Of a stretch of 64,000 bases of DNA, positions 50,930-60,463 are shown one piece after another. The DNA lies in NCBI RefSeq assembly GCF_003989745.1, contig NZ_RZGS01000003.1:81382-145381 (forward strand), in the 5' to 3' direction. Source of the DNA: Legionella septentrionalis. Its GTDB lineage: Bacteria; Pseudomonadota; Gammaproteobacteria; Legionellales; Legionellaceae. The position numbers and the translations under genes are program-made. Each line of letters starts with the position of its first letter. Position 1 is the first letter of the stretch. A model generated the notes under the pieces. It was not told the origin of the DNA. It did not search any database and saw only the letters and a program-made list of their open reading frames with translations.

Positions 50930-51880
50930 ATGAATAATAATCCTCTGGACAGTAATGACTCGCAACTTTTATTAAATAAAATTGTGCTTGAATACATGCG
51001 CGAACAAAAACGCAAGCGTTTCTGGCGCTGGGTAATGCGTGCTGTCGTTTTAGTACTGGTTCTTTGGCTTGCCTATCAATTCTTATTTTCCCGTAGCGAG
51101 GAAGCTGGTTCCCGCGCCAAGGAGCATGTTGGTCTTATTGATGTTAATGGAACTATTTTTGCTAGCCAGGCTGCGAATGGTGACAATTTCGTGAAGGGAC
51201 TTGATAAAGCTTATGAAAATAAAAGCATGAAAGCTTTAATTATCCGCATTGACAGTCCTGGCGGCAGCCCTGTGCAAGCCGATTATATGTATAATGCCTT
51301 GCAACATTACCGTAAAAAATATCCCAAAATTAAAACTTATGCAGTCTGCGTCGACGCTTGTGCTTCTGCTGCTTATTACGTCGCTGCTGCTGCGGATGAA
51401 ATTTATGCAAATCCCGCAAGCCTTGTGGGATCTATAGGTGTTTTGTATAACGGGTTTGGATTCGTTGACGCCATGCAAAAATTGGGGGTTAGCCGACGTT
51501 TGGTAACCGCTGGTCGCAATAAGGGGTTTCTTGATCAATTTTCTCCCATGGATTCTTCCCAGGAAAAAATGTTGCAAACCATGCTGGATCTGATTCACCA
51601 GGAATTTATTAACAAAGTAAAACAGGGACGCGGTACGCGTTTGAAAATTGATGAGGATACTTTCTCAGGATTATATTGGACGGGAATGCAGGCGAAAGAG
51701 CGTGGCTTAATTGACGGGTTTGCCAGTAGTGGCCAGTTGGCGCGCGAAATCATTAAAATCGATAACATCGTCGATTACACATACAAAGAATCAGTGCTTG
51801 AGCGGGTGGCCAAAAACATTGGTACAGCCATGGCTGAGCAATTACCTTTGGCACTGGGTATACGGCCAGGTTTACAATAA
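50930..51880 (+). CDS. sppA: Signal peptide peptidase SppA, 36-kDa type
   Basis: A 316-aa inner-membrane serine protease that degrades cleaved signal peptides. One membrane helix (WVMRAVVLVLVLWLAYQFLF) precedes the ClpP-like fold: IIRIDSPGGSPVQADYMY, then CASAAYYVAAAADEIYANPASLVGSIGV with the nucleophile-region Ser, and LVTAGRNKGFLDQF. The start at 50930 is preferred over an upstream GTG frame adding 11 unusual residues. It is divergent from clpB. Confidence 0.9.
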   Translation: MNNNPLDSNDSQLLLNKIVLEYMREQKRKRFWRWVMRAVVLVLVLWLAYQFLFSRSEEAGSRAKEHVGLIDVNGTIFASQAANGDNFVKGLDKAYENKSMKALIIRIDSPGGSPVQADYMYNALQHYRKKYPKIKTYAVCVDACASAAYYVAAAADEIYANPASLVGSIGVLYNGFGFVDAMQKLGVSRRLVTAGRNKGFLDQFSPMDSSQEKMLQTMLDLIHQEFINKVKQGRGTRLKIDEDTFSGLYWTGMQAKERGLIDGFASSGQLAREIIKIDNIVDYTYKESVLERVAKNIGTAMAEQLPLALGIRPGLQ

Positions 51881-51888
51881 CCCGGCAT

Positions 51889-52896
51889 TTATTTTTTCAT
51901 GGAAGGGGGGCTATGCTCCTCTTGCTCTTCTTTTTTTGCCTGTACTTTTGCAGTAGTAAATAAGTTCTTAAATTCAATCATTTTTTCCTTGAGAAAAGAA
52001 GTAAGATTCGTTTTGTTTGGTTTAAGGTTCACGGGTTGAACGTGAACTGCATTTGTTTCTTTTTGTTCGGTTTTATTTGTTTCTTGCTTAAAATGTTCGG
52101 GTTGGATTTTTCTTTCTAGTTTTTCTTCCCTAACCATAAGTTTCATTTGCTCCAATTTGGGAGTAAATGCTTCCGGGGTTACCTTGACGGCATACAGGGA
52201 ATTCCCAGCCAGCATGGGTTTAGGTTGGCGCGTATGGTTTACATCTTGTTGCTTTATTTGTTCGGATCGTTTGTCATACTCAAACAATACTTCATCCCTA
52301 TCCCATTTCGAAACGATATCACCGGCATAAATAAATTGTTCCTTCAAGTCGAACCCTTCCTGATTGGTTACGATGTGGGTGCTGCGGCTCATCTGCGGAA
52401 CTTTTGCTGATTTGTCAATGTTAAGGGCCAGATCCTCGGAAGCCAGGGTGTTTACCATTTTTGTTTCCAAAGCATAGGGTAAGCCTCCCTGGTGTAAATG
52501 TTTCGGGAGTTCTGCGAGTATGGCTTTTTGCTGAGTTACTTTATCCAAGAGTTGTTTTTGTTCTTCTTGCAAATGTTCCTGGCCACTGATAGGTGTTGAT
52601 GAACCCAGTTCATTGTTTAACGATTGCAGTCTTTGCAAATCTTCCTCCGTAACACGGTATTTTTCAGGAACCAGTTTCGATAAGATGCGCTCTGCGAATT
52701 CTTGCTGGGTTTTCTCGTCCGCATTCATCGCCGTTTCAGCATCAAGCTGGAAGTCGTTATCTGCAAATATTTTTGTTAAAGGCTCCCTGTCTATATAAAT
52801 GGTATTTTGATTTCTATACCAATCCCTGATTAATTGCGACATGTCAGCATTCTTGGAATAATCGAATGTTTGCAATTGTTCTTGAATGGTAGGCAT
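51889..52896 (-). CDS. Orphan hydrophilic protein with C-terminal E-block, candidate Dot/Icm effector
   Basis: A 335-aa charged, Gln/Lys/Glu-rich protein without signal peptide or membrane helix and without a family I recognise. The C-terminus has EEQEE at residues 323-327, followed by HSPPSMKK; a Glu cluster 10-17 residues from the end is the E-block that promotes Dot/Icm translocation in Legionella. The ribosome-binding AAGG lies in the 3' arm of a 15-bp inverted repeat (see 52899-52950). It lies downstream of pilY1 on the same strand. Confidence 0.5.
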   Translation of the reverse strand: MPTIQEQLQTFDYSKNADMSQLIRDWYRNQNTIYIDREPLTKIFADNDFQLDAETAMNADEKTQQEFAERILSKLVPEKYRVTEEDLQRLQSLNNELGSSTPISGQEHLQEEQKQLLDKVTQQKAILAELPKHLHQGGLPYALETKMVNTLASEDLALNIDKSAKVPQMSRSTHIVTNQEGFDLKEQFIYAGDIVSKWDRDEVLFEYDKRSEQIKQQDVNHTRQPKPMLAGNSLYAVKVTPEAFTPKLEQMKLMVREEKLERKIQPEHFKQETNKTEQKETNAVHVQPVNLKPNKTNLTSFLKEKMIEFKNLFTTAKVQAKKEEQEEHSPPSMKK

Positions 52897-52898
52897 AA

Positions 52899-52950
52899 TA
52901 AATTACCTTTTTGCTCACTTAGATCAAGTATAGAACAAAAAGGTAATTTA
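52899..52950 (-). promoter_or_regulatory. 15-bp perfect inverted repeat covering the ribosome-binding site
   Basis: In the transcript of the E-block gene, TAAATTACCTTTTTG pairs perfectly with CAAAAAGGTAATTTA (22-base loop). The second arm contains the AAGG ribosome-binding site and ends 2 bases before the ATG at 52896. It could sequester the site (thermometer-like) or act as a weak pilY1 terminator. Confidence 0.45.
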
Positions 52951-52975
52951 ATGTCGGTATGATTAAAGCATGTAC

Positions 52976-55900
52976 TTATTGTAATTGCCGCCAGGATTGC
53001 CTGCCTGCGCGGTTTAGGCCGGGGTTTTCAGTCACTTTTTGAATGTCGCCGCTGGTTCCGGGCAAATATTTATATTCGATGCTGCCGGCATTAAGCACAG
53101 CTGGAGTGGCTACCAAACCTACGTCAGACTTAAGTCCACTCACAGGGACTTCAATAGTTTGCCCTCCTTCACTGCGGGTGACTCCATCATTACTGTCAAA
53201 TAAGCCATCGCCATTGATATCGAACACATGGTAATCAAGGCGGGTCCCCGTAAACGCATTAAGTTCCATTAACCAACTTTCACCACCAAAATCACAAGGA
53301 TCGGAAGTAGGGATAGTGGTTGAGAAAATAATTTTTCTATTTAAAAAAATCATATCGGCAATGACGCGTTCACCACGCTCAGTATTCACCAGCAAATCAA
53401 GATACCAACCCCTATCGTTATTGGCTAATTGGTTGTTGCTGGTAATGCGGACATTGCCCTGCTCGGATAAAATGGTTTGCTCGCGCAATTGGCTGCGCCC
53501 TGTGATGGCGCCGGTGCCATCATCGCGTAAACCGTACACCGTTTGCACACGTGTGTCAGTTTTATCGCTGGTTTCCAGATATTTACCGGTGCCAATATAG
53601 ATTTGAAACCCTGATGCATTCGCATCGAGGCGGGAAATGGTAGGGCGGTTGGTAATCGGTTGGCGGTTTCCATTGCTGTCTTGTGCCACGAAAAAGGGCA
53701 GCGGCGTTGCACCTGATTTAAAGCTAAAATCCCATTGGCTGACATTGCTGGAAGAAATATCGATTTTCCAAACATTGCCAAACAAATCACCCACATATAT
53801 AAGATCGGCTATGCTATTGCCATCCGCGTCCACGACGGTGGGCGTTGATAAGCCGTTAGGACGTGCCAAACCCAATGGATCGGCGCTCATTCCCACCCTG
53901 GTGTCCAGTTTTTTAATGAGTGCCCCGGTGTTGATGTCCACAATGTAAAGGACGGCATTGCCGGTGGTACTGGCGCGCCCGTCCGCGGCAGTATTGTTAT
54001 AGCCGTTGCCGAAAATAGCAGCCCATTGGCCATTGGCAAGCCGGACGATGGAGGGTTGGCTATAGCTAAAGCCTAGGTCTGCATCATTGAGGTCGGTGAA
54101 TTCCCATTTCACCATATTGGCTGCATTTCCTTCATTGAATTGCGCCGGGTTAGTGATATCCAGTGCATACACGCCTTGGCCGCCACCATTCAAACCAGCA
54201 GCCAGTATTGTTCGCCACTGGTTGTTTATAAATACATCAATAACCGTGGGCGAGCCATCTACAAAATATTGGTGGGTATAATCGGGAGAAGTTAAAGAAG
54301 ATAGTTTACTAAACACTTTTGAAGGCACATAGGCAAATACTTCACTGCCTGTAGTCGCATCGAAGGCATGCAGCGTCCCATCGTTGGCGCCCACATAAAG
54401 AATGGCTTGCCGATTTAAGTTATTCTGCCGGAACGTATTGTATGAGGAATTATTCTCAGCTGCATTGCCAGACCATACTACCGGGTATTGTTGCTCAGGA
54501 ATGCCTACGGCAATGGGATTTGAATTGATGATGTCACCAAGCAAGCTTGTGCGTTCACGGAAAATCCCTCCTCTTTGTGTTTCCTGGGCGCGATTGCCGC
54601 GGATATAATTTAAACGGTTGCTGCCTTGTGAGTCATTCAATCCCGTAGAAGGATTGGCATTCAAGGCAGTTGTTTGTGACGTATCCAGTTCATTACTGGT
54701 AGGTGAGGCTGGATTATTTGGCCACCGAAAGGGTATGCCGCGATTTGCTGAAGGTTTATAGGTAATGATTCGTCTGCCGGTATTGTAATTTTGCGTATCC
54801 AATTTTTCTGCAGCATCCCAAATCGAGCCATTTGGACCGCTGCCAGTGAATAAAATATCGCCTGTATTTTCGTCAATCGCAAAAGCTAACAATTGACCGC
54901 TCCAATCCAGGGTGCGGAAAATGGCTTGATAGACTCTGGTTTCCGCCGCCAGAAATCCACTGCTTAATGCTGCAGATGAGAAAGAGCCGGTACGGTCAAT
55001 AATTAACTCCAAAGCCTTGGCTAACTGTGTTTGTAAATTACCGGCACTGGTTACCAGGAAATAATTATCCGGATCGCCGCTGCCACTGGTTGAAAATTCT
55101 TTGCTTTGATCCGGTGTTTTACTATTGTTCAAATCATTAAACCCACCCCATTTTGCCCCATACCAAAGGGGTGAATTTAAAAAGCTGGCATCCGGTTTAC
55201 TGCTGGGAGTAAAGGTGCGGCTGGTAACAGTGGGTAGAGGCTTGTTATCTTGCCACCCCTTGCCGGGCAATTGCCCCGGAGGTGTATCCAGAAAATAATC
55301 AATATCTGCCGATGTTGCCGTATCACTGTCGCGAACTTCCAGATAAACGCCATCCGCTGTTGTGCCGGAAATGACAAACCCCATGTGTTGAGTGATTGAA
55401 CCTGCGCTGTATATGGTTTCCGAATGGATGGTGAGCGTATTGTTAGGATTAACGGTAATGGTGTATTTGACGATGGCATCCATGTCAAAATCTGCCCCTT
55501 GTTGCACGTCTTCAAAATTAACACGAAGCACGGCACCGGTCTCCGTCAGGGATTCAATGTAATAGTCGACGATATTATTGGTGGGCTGATATCGCCCCTG
55601 GGTGGCGTTAATATCCGAACCTTTCACCGATTTACCGAAAGGAATAATGGTAATGGGATTGCCGCCTACATTAAAGGTAATTTCAGGCGATGGCGAGGAT
55701 AAGCCCACCATGAATGATTTAACGTTTTGTTTACCGGATGCGCTATTCACATCATTCAACCAGCCATAGTAGGCAACACTGCCCACGTAATAACTGCCTT
55801 CCGAATTTGCTTCATGTGGTGCCAAGCCACGTATATTGCCGAAACTGGTTACCGTCTTAGGAGTAGGTGCACCATCGCTAACGCCTGCGGATTGGCCTAT

Positions 55901-57334
55901 GAAAGCGAGCAAGCTTGATAACCCCTCACCTGTAAAGATGGTTTGCCCCAAGCTTGCTCCACTTAAGGAAGGCGATAAGTCGCCGCTCGTGCTATTAAAA
56001 TAACTGCCTGGTACTTGGTCGCTATCGTAGGAAGGATACACATCACTGATGATGAGCATGTTGGCTTTGGAGCAGCGGGGATACTCGCTGTAAGGATTTT
56101 TCCAGGAAGGTTTCGCTAAATTTAAGGTATCATCCGTGCCGCCTGAGTAATTGAATGCACTCGTGGGGGTGGATTTACCTGCAAAATAACGTATGGCTTC
56201 ATACATCATTTCAGCGAGTGGATTGCCCCACATTTGACATTCACCGTTGACCAGATTTCGCGTGGTGATCCAGCCGCAACTATAAGTATAATCGGTTTGA
56301 AATCCAGTAACTGTCAGGCGGTTTAATGTGGAAATGATACCGTTTACACTGGTGAACTGCCCAGTCCGCATGTTAATTTCATCGGTGATGGAAGAAATAT
56401 TTTTGCGCAGCACGCCTCCTGCCAAATTATTATTGTACGAGCCGGTAATTAAGCCAAACAGCATGGAATTATTTTCCCCAAATTCCTGCAGCAATCCCGC
56501 AGGTTTCGCACTACCCGTAGCATAAGAACGGCAATTACTCTCCAAGCCAATGGCAGAATCACATACTTTCACGCGTACTGCATAATCAATAATTCCTGAA
56601 ATGAAAGGACCAGAGCCTCCATTTATGGCACGGCTTCCTGCCACGGGACGCTCAATACTTACCCATTCCCAGATGCGGTAGGGTTGATTGAGCGCCACGC
56701 GAAGTAAGGGTTGGCCTGTGCTGCTATTGCGCAAGGTGGTGTTTGCGAATAAATGGTATGTACCGAATAAAGGTTGGGAAAATGGGGTGTAATCGCTAAT
56801 GCTGTAACCGTCTACCCCAAGGCTACGGTATTCTTTACCCCAGCTGTGGCCGTCTTGCGGGATATAAGTGCGCTGTAACACCGTTAAATTGGCGTTATCA
56901 ATCGAACGCAACCCCCCATAAAGAACTTTACGCAATGCATCCAGGCGTGCGGTAGTAAGGTAATTCAAGAAATTACCGCTCCAGCTGCCAGAGCACTTTT
57001 TCGTGGTGGTTTTGGAAATTGGATAGAAATATTGTTCAGCACTGCTGTAGTTGTAACATTTATAGCTATCAAAATAACCGTAGTAATCGACGCTTGGTTT
57101 GAATTTAAGATCAATAGCACCGTCGCCATCTACATCGGTTGCATCGTTATAAGCTTCAAAATAAAGTTTATGATCGCGGCTAACCACCAGCATGGTTAAA
57201 GGAGCCACGCTATCGGTTAAGAACAATGGCGTTTGTGCCAGATTAAGAGAGGCACTAAATATCGGAAAGGAGGGCAATAATAGCAAGATCATAATACAGC
57301 TACATAGGGTCTTGCAGAAAATACGTTGCATCAA
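52976..57334 (-). CDS. pilY1: Type IV pilus tip/assembly protein PilY1 (PilC)
   Basis: A 1452-aa exported protein (signal helix near residues 10-28). The C-terminal beta-propeller domain from about residue 960 contains LYVGANDGTLHAFDATTGSEVFAYVP and AAGLNGGGQGVYALDITNP. A DxDxNxxxD calcium site is visible at residues 1169-1177 (DADGNSIAD), and EF-hand-like loops are at residues 67-75 (DVDGDGAID) and near the C-terminus (DINGDGLFD). PilY1 sits at the pilus tip, acts in adhesion and controls retraction through calcium. It is coupled to pilX by a 4-bp overlap. Confidence 0.93.
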   Translation of the reverse strand: MMQRIFCKTLCSCIMILLLLPSFPIFSASLNLAQTPLFLTDSVAPLTMLVVSRDHKLYFEAYNDATDVDGDGAIDLKFKPSVDYYGYFDSYKCYNYSSAEQYFYPISKTTTKKCSGSWSGNFLNYLTTARLDALRKVLYGGLRSIDNANLTVLQRTYIPQDGHSWGKEYRSLGVDGYSISDYTPFSQPLFGTYHLFANTTLRNSSTGQPLLRVALNQPYRIWEWVSIERPVAGSRAINGGSGPFISGIIDYAVRVKVCDSAIGLESNCRSYATGSAKPAGLLQEFGENNSMLFGLITGSYNNNLAGGVLRKNISSITDEINMRTGQFTSVNGIISTLNRLTVTGFQTDYTYSCGWITTRNLVNGECQMWGNPLAEMMYEAIRYFAGKSTPTSAFNYSGGTDDTLNLAKPSWKNPYSEYPRCSKANMLIISDVYPSYDSDQVPGSYFNSTSGDLSPSLSGASLGQTIFTGEGLSSLLAFIGQSAGVSDGAPTPKTVTSFGNIRGLAPHEANSEGSYYVGSVAYYGWLNDVNSASGKQNVKSFMVGLSSPSPEITFNVGGNPITIIPFGKSVKGSDINATQGRYQPTNNIVDYYIESLTETGAVLRVNFEDVQQGADFDMDAIVKYTITVNPNNTLTIHSETIYSAGSITQHMGFVISGTTADGVYLEVRDSDTATSADIDYFLDTPPGQLPGKGWQDNKPLPTVTSRTFTPSSKPDASFLNSPLWYGAKWGGFNDLNNSKTPDQSKEFSTSGSGDPDNYFLVTSAGNLQTQLAKALELIIDRTGSFSSAALSSGFLAAETRVYQAIFRTLDWSGQLLAFAIDENTGDILFTGSGPNGSIWDAAEKLDTQNYNTGRRIITYKPSANRGIPFRWPNNPASPTSNELDTSQTTALNANPSTGLNDSQGSNRLNYIRGNRAQETQRGGIFRERTSLLGDIINSNPIAVGIPEQQYPVVWSGNAAENNSSYNTFRQNNLNRQAILYVGANDGTLHAFDATTGSEVFAYVPSKVFSKLSSLTSPDYTHQYFVDGSPTVIDVFINNQWRTILAAGLNGGGQGVYALDITNPAQFNEGNAANMVKWEFTDLNDADLGFSYSQPSIVRLANGQWAAIFGNGYNNTAADGRASTTGNAVLYIVDINTGALIKKLDTRVGMSADPLGLARPNGLSTPTVVDADGNSIADLIYVGDLFGNVWKIDISSSNVSQWDFSFKSGATPLPFFVAQDSNGNRQPITNRPTISRLDANASGFQIYIGTGKYLETSDKTDTRVQTVYGLRDDGTGAITGRSQLREQTILSEQGNVRITSNNQLANNDRGWYLDLLVNTERGERVIADMIFLNRKIIFSTTIPTSDPCDFGGESWLMELNAFTGTRLDYHVFDINGDGLFDSNDGVTRSEGGQTIEVPVSGLKSDVGLVATPAVLNAGSIEYKYLPGTSGDIQKVTENPGLNRAGRQSWRQLQ

Positions 57335-57840
57335 AACCTCCTGCCAACGGTGCTTTGCAATATGCTGACTGAATTATCAGAAGCACCGGTTCCACGCGTA
57401 GTAATTTGATAATAAAATGTTCCGGTGCTTTTAGCAGATGAGCTTCCCACCGTTGGGGAGTCAGGCACGAATTGCAAAAACTCAATGAAATAACGCGGGG
57501 GCGTGGCGATATTATCCAAGGGTGAAGCATAGGCAGCAGAATTTTCTTGCCACCAGGATACAGATTGATCTTTAAAAATAATATCTTGATAATTTTCCTG
57601 TACGCAGGGAAACGGTGAGCAGGTGGTTTGTACAGAGGGTTGCCTGGTCAAGCCAAGGATCCAAGCTTCGCCAGCGGCTAGAGCTGATTCTGCAGCATTA
57701 AAGGAAAGTTCTTTATCTTGCAGGTTTGCAGACATTTTTTCCTGCATATGAGTCACTTGCATGGCCGTAATGCCAAGCAAAGTCACTAAAAATAACAAAA
57801 TAAGCGTAATGGCCAGGGTGGCACCTGATTGTTTTTTCAT
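57331..57840 (-). CDS. pilX: Type IV pilus minor protein PilX
   Basis: A 169-aa protein with the PilX start KKQSGATLAITLILLFLVTLLGITAMQ: a short leader, a Gly before an Ala-type processing site, and the pilin-like hydrophobic helix, followed by SFNAAESALAAGEAWI. It primes pilus assembly with PilV, PilW and PilY1. Overlaps of 4 bp on both sides show a tightly coupled operon. Confidence 0.88.
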   Translation of the reverse strand: MKKQSGATLAITLILLFLVTLLGITAMQVTHMQEKMSANLQDKELSFNAAESALAAGEAWILGLTRQPSVQTTCSPFPCVQENYQDIIFKDQSVSWWQENSAAYASPLDNIATPPRYFIEFLQFVPDSPTVGSSSAKSTGTFYYQITTRGTGASDNSVSILQSTVGRRF

Positions 57841-58856
57841 GACGGCAATCCCCTGTTTCTAAGCGTAATAAAAGTTTGCCATTCGCGACGAAGCTTTCTA
57901 TCCGTAGGGGTGTAGTTAGCGCCATTGAATTGGTAGGGTTGCACCGTATTTTTTACATTTTCTATGGTGGAAAATAACAAATTAATTTTAAGGCTTATCA
58001 CATTATCCCAGTTATTGCTGTTGGTAACTTCTGTAGCGGTTTGGTACACGTCCGCTGTATTATCCTTATTAGTATCTACCCCATAACGCACGCGCATTTG
58101 CTCAACGCCATCGGCGATTTCCATTTCATTGCCATTTAAATCTTGGCGTACCAAAGCGTAGATGGGTTGATTGTCTGCGTTTCTGCGGCCGGTATCTGTA
58201 ATATAAAAGGCGTAATAAACATAACGCATGACGTGCGATCCTGCCGTATACGGAGTGCTTAGCTCATTGCTGGTGTTATTGGTGACGGTATGCGTAATTG
58301 CGGTGGCATTTGTGTTGCCACCGGCGATAAAGATATCCCCTACAACGCAATTGCTGATCATCAGCGCCTCGCCTGCTCGAATGCCGAGCCGGTCATATAC
58401 CAGGACAGGATTATTCGGTTGATTCATATCATCGCGCAGCTGAACATCGGTGTTTTCAGCCATCCTAATTTCAACGGCATCCGTACCGGTTGCAACTTTG
58501 CCGGATAAATTGGCGGGCAAGTTTGGACTGAATGTAGAACTTAAACCATCAAAACCCATCACCGGCGTGTCGTAAGCCAATACTTTAGATGGGTTTTTAA
58601 CGCGGTTGGTTATTTTGACAAAATTGCTGCTGCTGCATCCTTGAAAGCCTGCCATGCGTATCTCATGATTTAAAAGATAATTGGCATAACGTGCATTTTC
58701 CTGCAGGCGGGCTAATCCTTCCTGCACGCGATAAGTGGCTTTGTTACTGACGTAAATGGAACCGGCCGTGGCAACAATTAAAGTGCCCAAAGTAATGGCA
58801 ACTAAAAATTCGATGATGGAAAAACCTGGTGCCGGCTGAAGATTAACTACCTTCAT
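57837..58856 (-). CDS. pilW: Type IV pilus minor pilin PilW
   Basis: A 339-aa minor pilin. The class III prepilin motif is GFSIIEFLVAITLGTLIVATAGSIY, with the conserved Glu5 after cleavage, then NARYANYLLNHEIRMAGFQGC, characteristic of PilW. The ATG at 58856 is chosen because GGAGGT lies 6 bases upstream and it overlaps the pilV stop as ATGA; the longer frame lies inside pilV. Confidence 0.9.
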   Translation of the reverse strand: MKVVNLQPAPGFSIIEFLVAITLGTLIVATAGSIYVSNKATYRVQEGLARLQENARYANYLLNHEIRMAGFQGCSSSNFVKITNRVKNPSKVLAYDTPVMGFDGLSSTFSPNLPANLSGKVATGTDAVEIRMAENTDVQLRDDMNQPNNPVLVYDRLGIRAGEALMISNCVVGDIFIAGGNTNATAITHTVTNNTSNELSTPYTAGSHVMRYVYYAFYITDTGRRNADNQPIYALVRQDLNGNEMEIADGVEQMRVRYGVDTNKDNTADVYQTATEVTNSNNWDNVISLKINLLFSTIENVKNTVQPYQFNGANYTPTDRKLRREWQTFITLRNRGLPS

Positions 58857-59326
58857 AGTTGCACCTCCATGGTTAAACAGGTTAGGTCCACCTCGGGATC
58901 CCCGCTGCAATTCGTTCCTGTGACGCCTGTTCTGTTGTTATCCCAACGCACCGTGATAAGAAAACGGTTGCCATGGCTTGCGACGCTTCCTTGCCCGGAT
59001 GGCAACAATACAGCATTGGCATGATTCCACTCATTTGCATCTCGTGCGGCAATTTGCGAGTTGGTGCAACTTGTACAGTTAGGTGCGTTTGGTATTCCGG
59101 AAATATTATTATAAAAGCCAGCTTGCACACCTTCATAATTGGCACGCATGCGATCGAGCATGTTTCCTGCCTGGGCTACAGCAACGGCACGTAATTGTGC
59201 CGAATGATTGTGGCGGATCATGTTTAATTGCAATGCCGCAATGCCGAGCAGTCCTATGGCCAATACCAGGACACTGACCAAAACCTCAAGCAAGCTGAAG
59301 CCGTTTTGCTGTTTTATTGCGTCCAT
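58853..59326 (-). CDS. pilV: Type IV pilus minor pilin PilV
   Basis: A 157-aa minor pilin, first gene of the cluster. The prepilin motif GFSLLEVLVSVLVLAIGLLGIAALQ is followed by the PilV-typical AQAGNMLDRMRANYEGV. fimT/fimU (upstream) and pilE (downstream of pilY1) of the full minor-pilin set are not in the window. Two leader cysteines (CTSC) may form a small disulfide loop. Confidence 0.9.
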   Translation of the reverse strand: MDAIKQQNGFSLLEVLVSVLVLAIGLLGIAALQLNMIRHNHSAQLRAVAVAQAGNMLDRMRANYEGVQAGFYNNISGIPNAPNCTSCTNSQIAARDANEWNHANAVLLPSGQGSVASHGNRFLITVRWDNNRTGVTGTNCSGDPEVDLTCLTMEVQL

Positions 59327-59827
59327 CTTGAATTTCCAAGCCCTATCTAATAAAGATAGAGTATTTTTTGCTTGTTATGTACAATTTTTTGCTAAATAAT
59401 TAATCTTTTCCGTAAAAAGATATGATTACGCTGTGAATGAACTGCAAAAGATCCAGGGTAAATGCATCCAGGAGAGCAAATTAAAGGCAAAATGCCTGCT
59501 GTAAGTGCTTTGCACGCGGATTTTTACATTTGTGCATAAAGCATAGGAAGCAAGGACTCAAAATTAGATGTGTTACCCTGAAAAAAGCTCTGGATGAAAA
59601 GAGCGCGCCCGTGGCTGAATCGGTTGCGGGAACTCCAGTGCAAGCTTTGACAGATGCGAAAAAATCTGGATGGGAAAATATTAGCTGAATTGCCTGACAG
59701 ATACTTCTAAAATAGCAACTGGCTTCAAAATAAGTTTGAACTACATACATATTGCGGTCATTGGACTTTATAATCACTAACCATCATTAAAAATAATGGT
59801 TAGTTTATTTGCAATAAACTGTGTGAT
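59327..59827. other. Non-coding stretch upstream of pilV
   Basis: About 500 bp without a supported gene. Next to pilV it has a small hairpin in the leader (CTATCT/AGATAG near 59350) and AT-rich DNA that should hold the pilV promoter. An open frame at 59481-59777 on the minus strand has no recognisable features. The right end borders transposase remnants. Confidence 0.5.
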
Positions 59828-60250
59828 TCATAGAGATTCTTTCAATTTTTTCATAATCAAATCGGTCTGATAATTAGCTATTGGAGTACGCTCGTTGTCT
59901 ATTTTATAGTTATTACTAACCTCTTCGCTAAAAGGAGTTATTTCATTTAATTCGGCCACGATAGCCGAGGGTGGTTTTCCCTTTAGTGAACCATGAGGAC
60001 GCTGCCAATTATAAAAAAATTGCCATTGAGCTAGCTCTTCTCTAAGAGTTTCAAAGTCAGACAAATCTGTAATAGCATAAAACTCTTCAAGATCTGTTTT
60101 TTGCGATCGTTCTACCTTGCCGTTTAAATGAGGAGAAGCTGGCTTATTGGTCTAAATTTAATGCCTAATTCCATCATTTTTAATTGAACTTTTTCAGCAA
60201 AAACTCTAAACCTCTATCTGTCTGAATACGCTGTATAGGCAAAGGAAATT
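59828..60250 (-). pseudogene. IS481-like transposase remnant, frameshifted
   Basis: Reading the minus strand gives pieces of an rve-type integrase core: FPLPIQRIQTDRGLEFF, then KMMELGIKFRPI, SPHLNGKVERSQKTDLEEFY and ELAQWQFFYNWQRPHGSLKGKPPSAIVAEL. A one-base loss near 60203 and another near 60147 break the frame, and the N-terminal part is missing. The final segment from 60064 is still open. Confidence 0.7.
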
Positions 60251-60261
60251 GCTCCCGTTTG

Positions 60262-60425
60262 GGCTTTGCGGTATGAATTGCTTTTGGAAATGTTTGAGGC
60301 TGCAGGCTTAATAATTCCTGCTTAAAGCGATAGAGGGGTTGTTCTTGTGGTCTGATGAATGCGGATATTAGCAATATCACGTAACCATTTCAGTACTTCA
60401 ATATTCGCTGTTTCGACATCCAATC
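60262..60425 (-). pseudogene. IS21-like IstA C-terminal fragment
   Basis: The minus strand reads IEVLKWLRDIANIRIHQTT, a frame slip, then EQPLYRFKQELLSLQPQTF. The W-L-R-x-x-A-N-x-R-x-H-x-T-T pattern followed by R-F-x-x-E-x-L resembles the end of IS21-type IstA. It is cut on one side by the IS3-type element end at 60426 and fused on the other to the IS481-like remnant. Family call moderate. Confidence 0.45.
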
Positions 60426-60463
60426 TAATCCCCCCATTTTTATCTGAGATCAAAAGTAGAGGA

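Noticed and set aside
59481..59777. 98-aa reverse-strand open frame upstream of pilV
   Set aside because: No ribosome-binding site, no recognisable motif and a composition unlike neighbouring genes; treated as chance.
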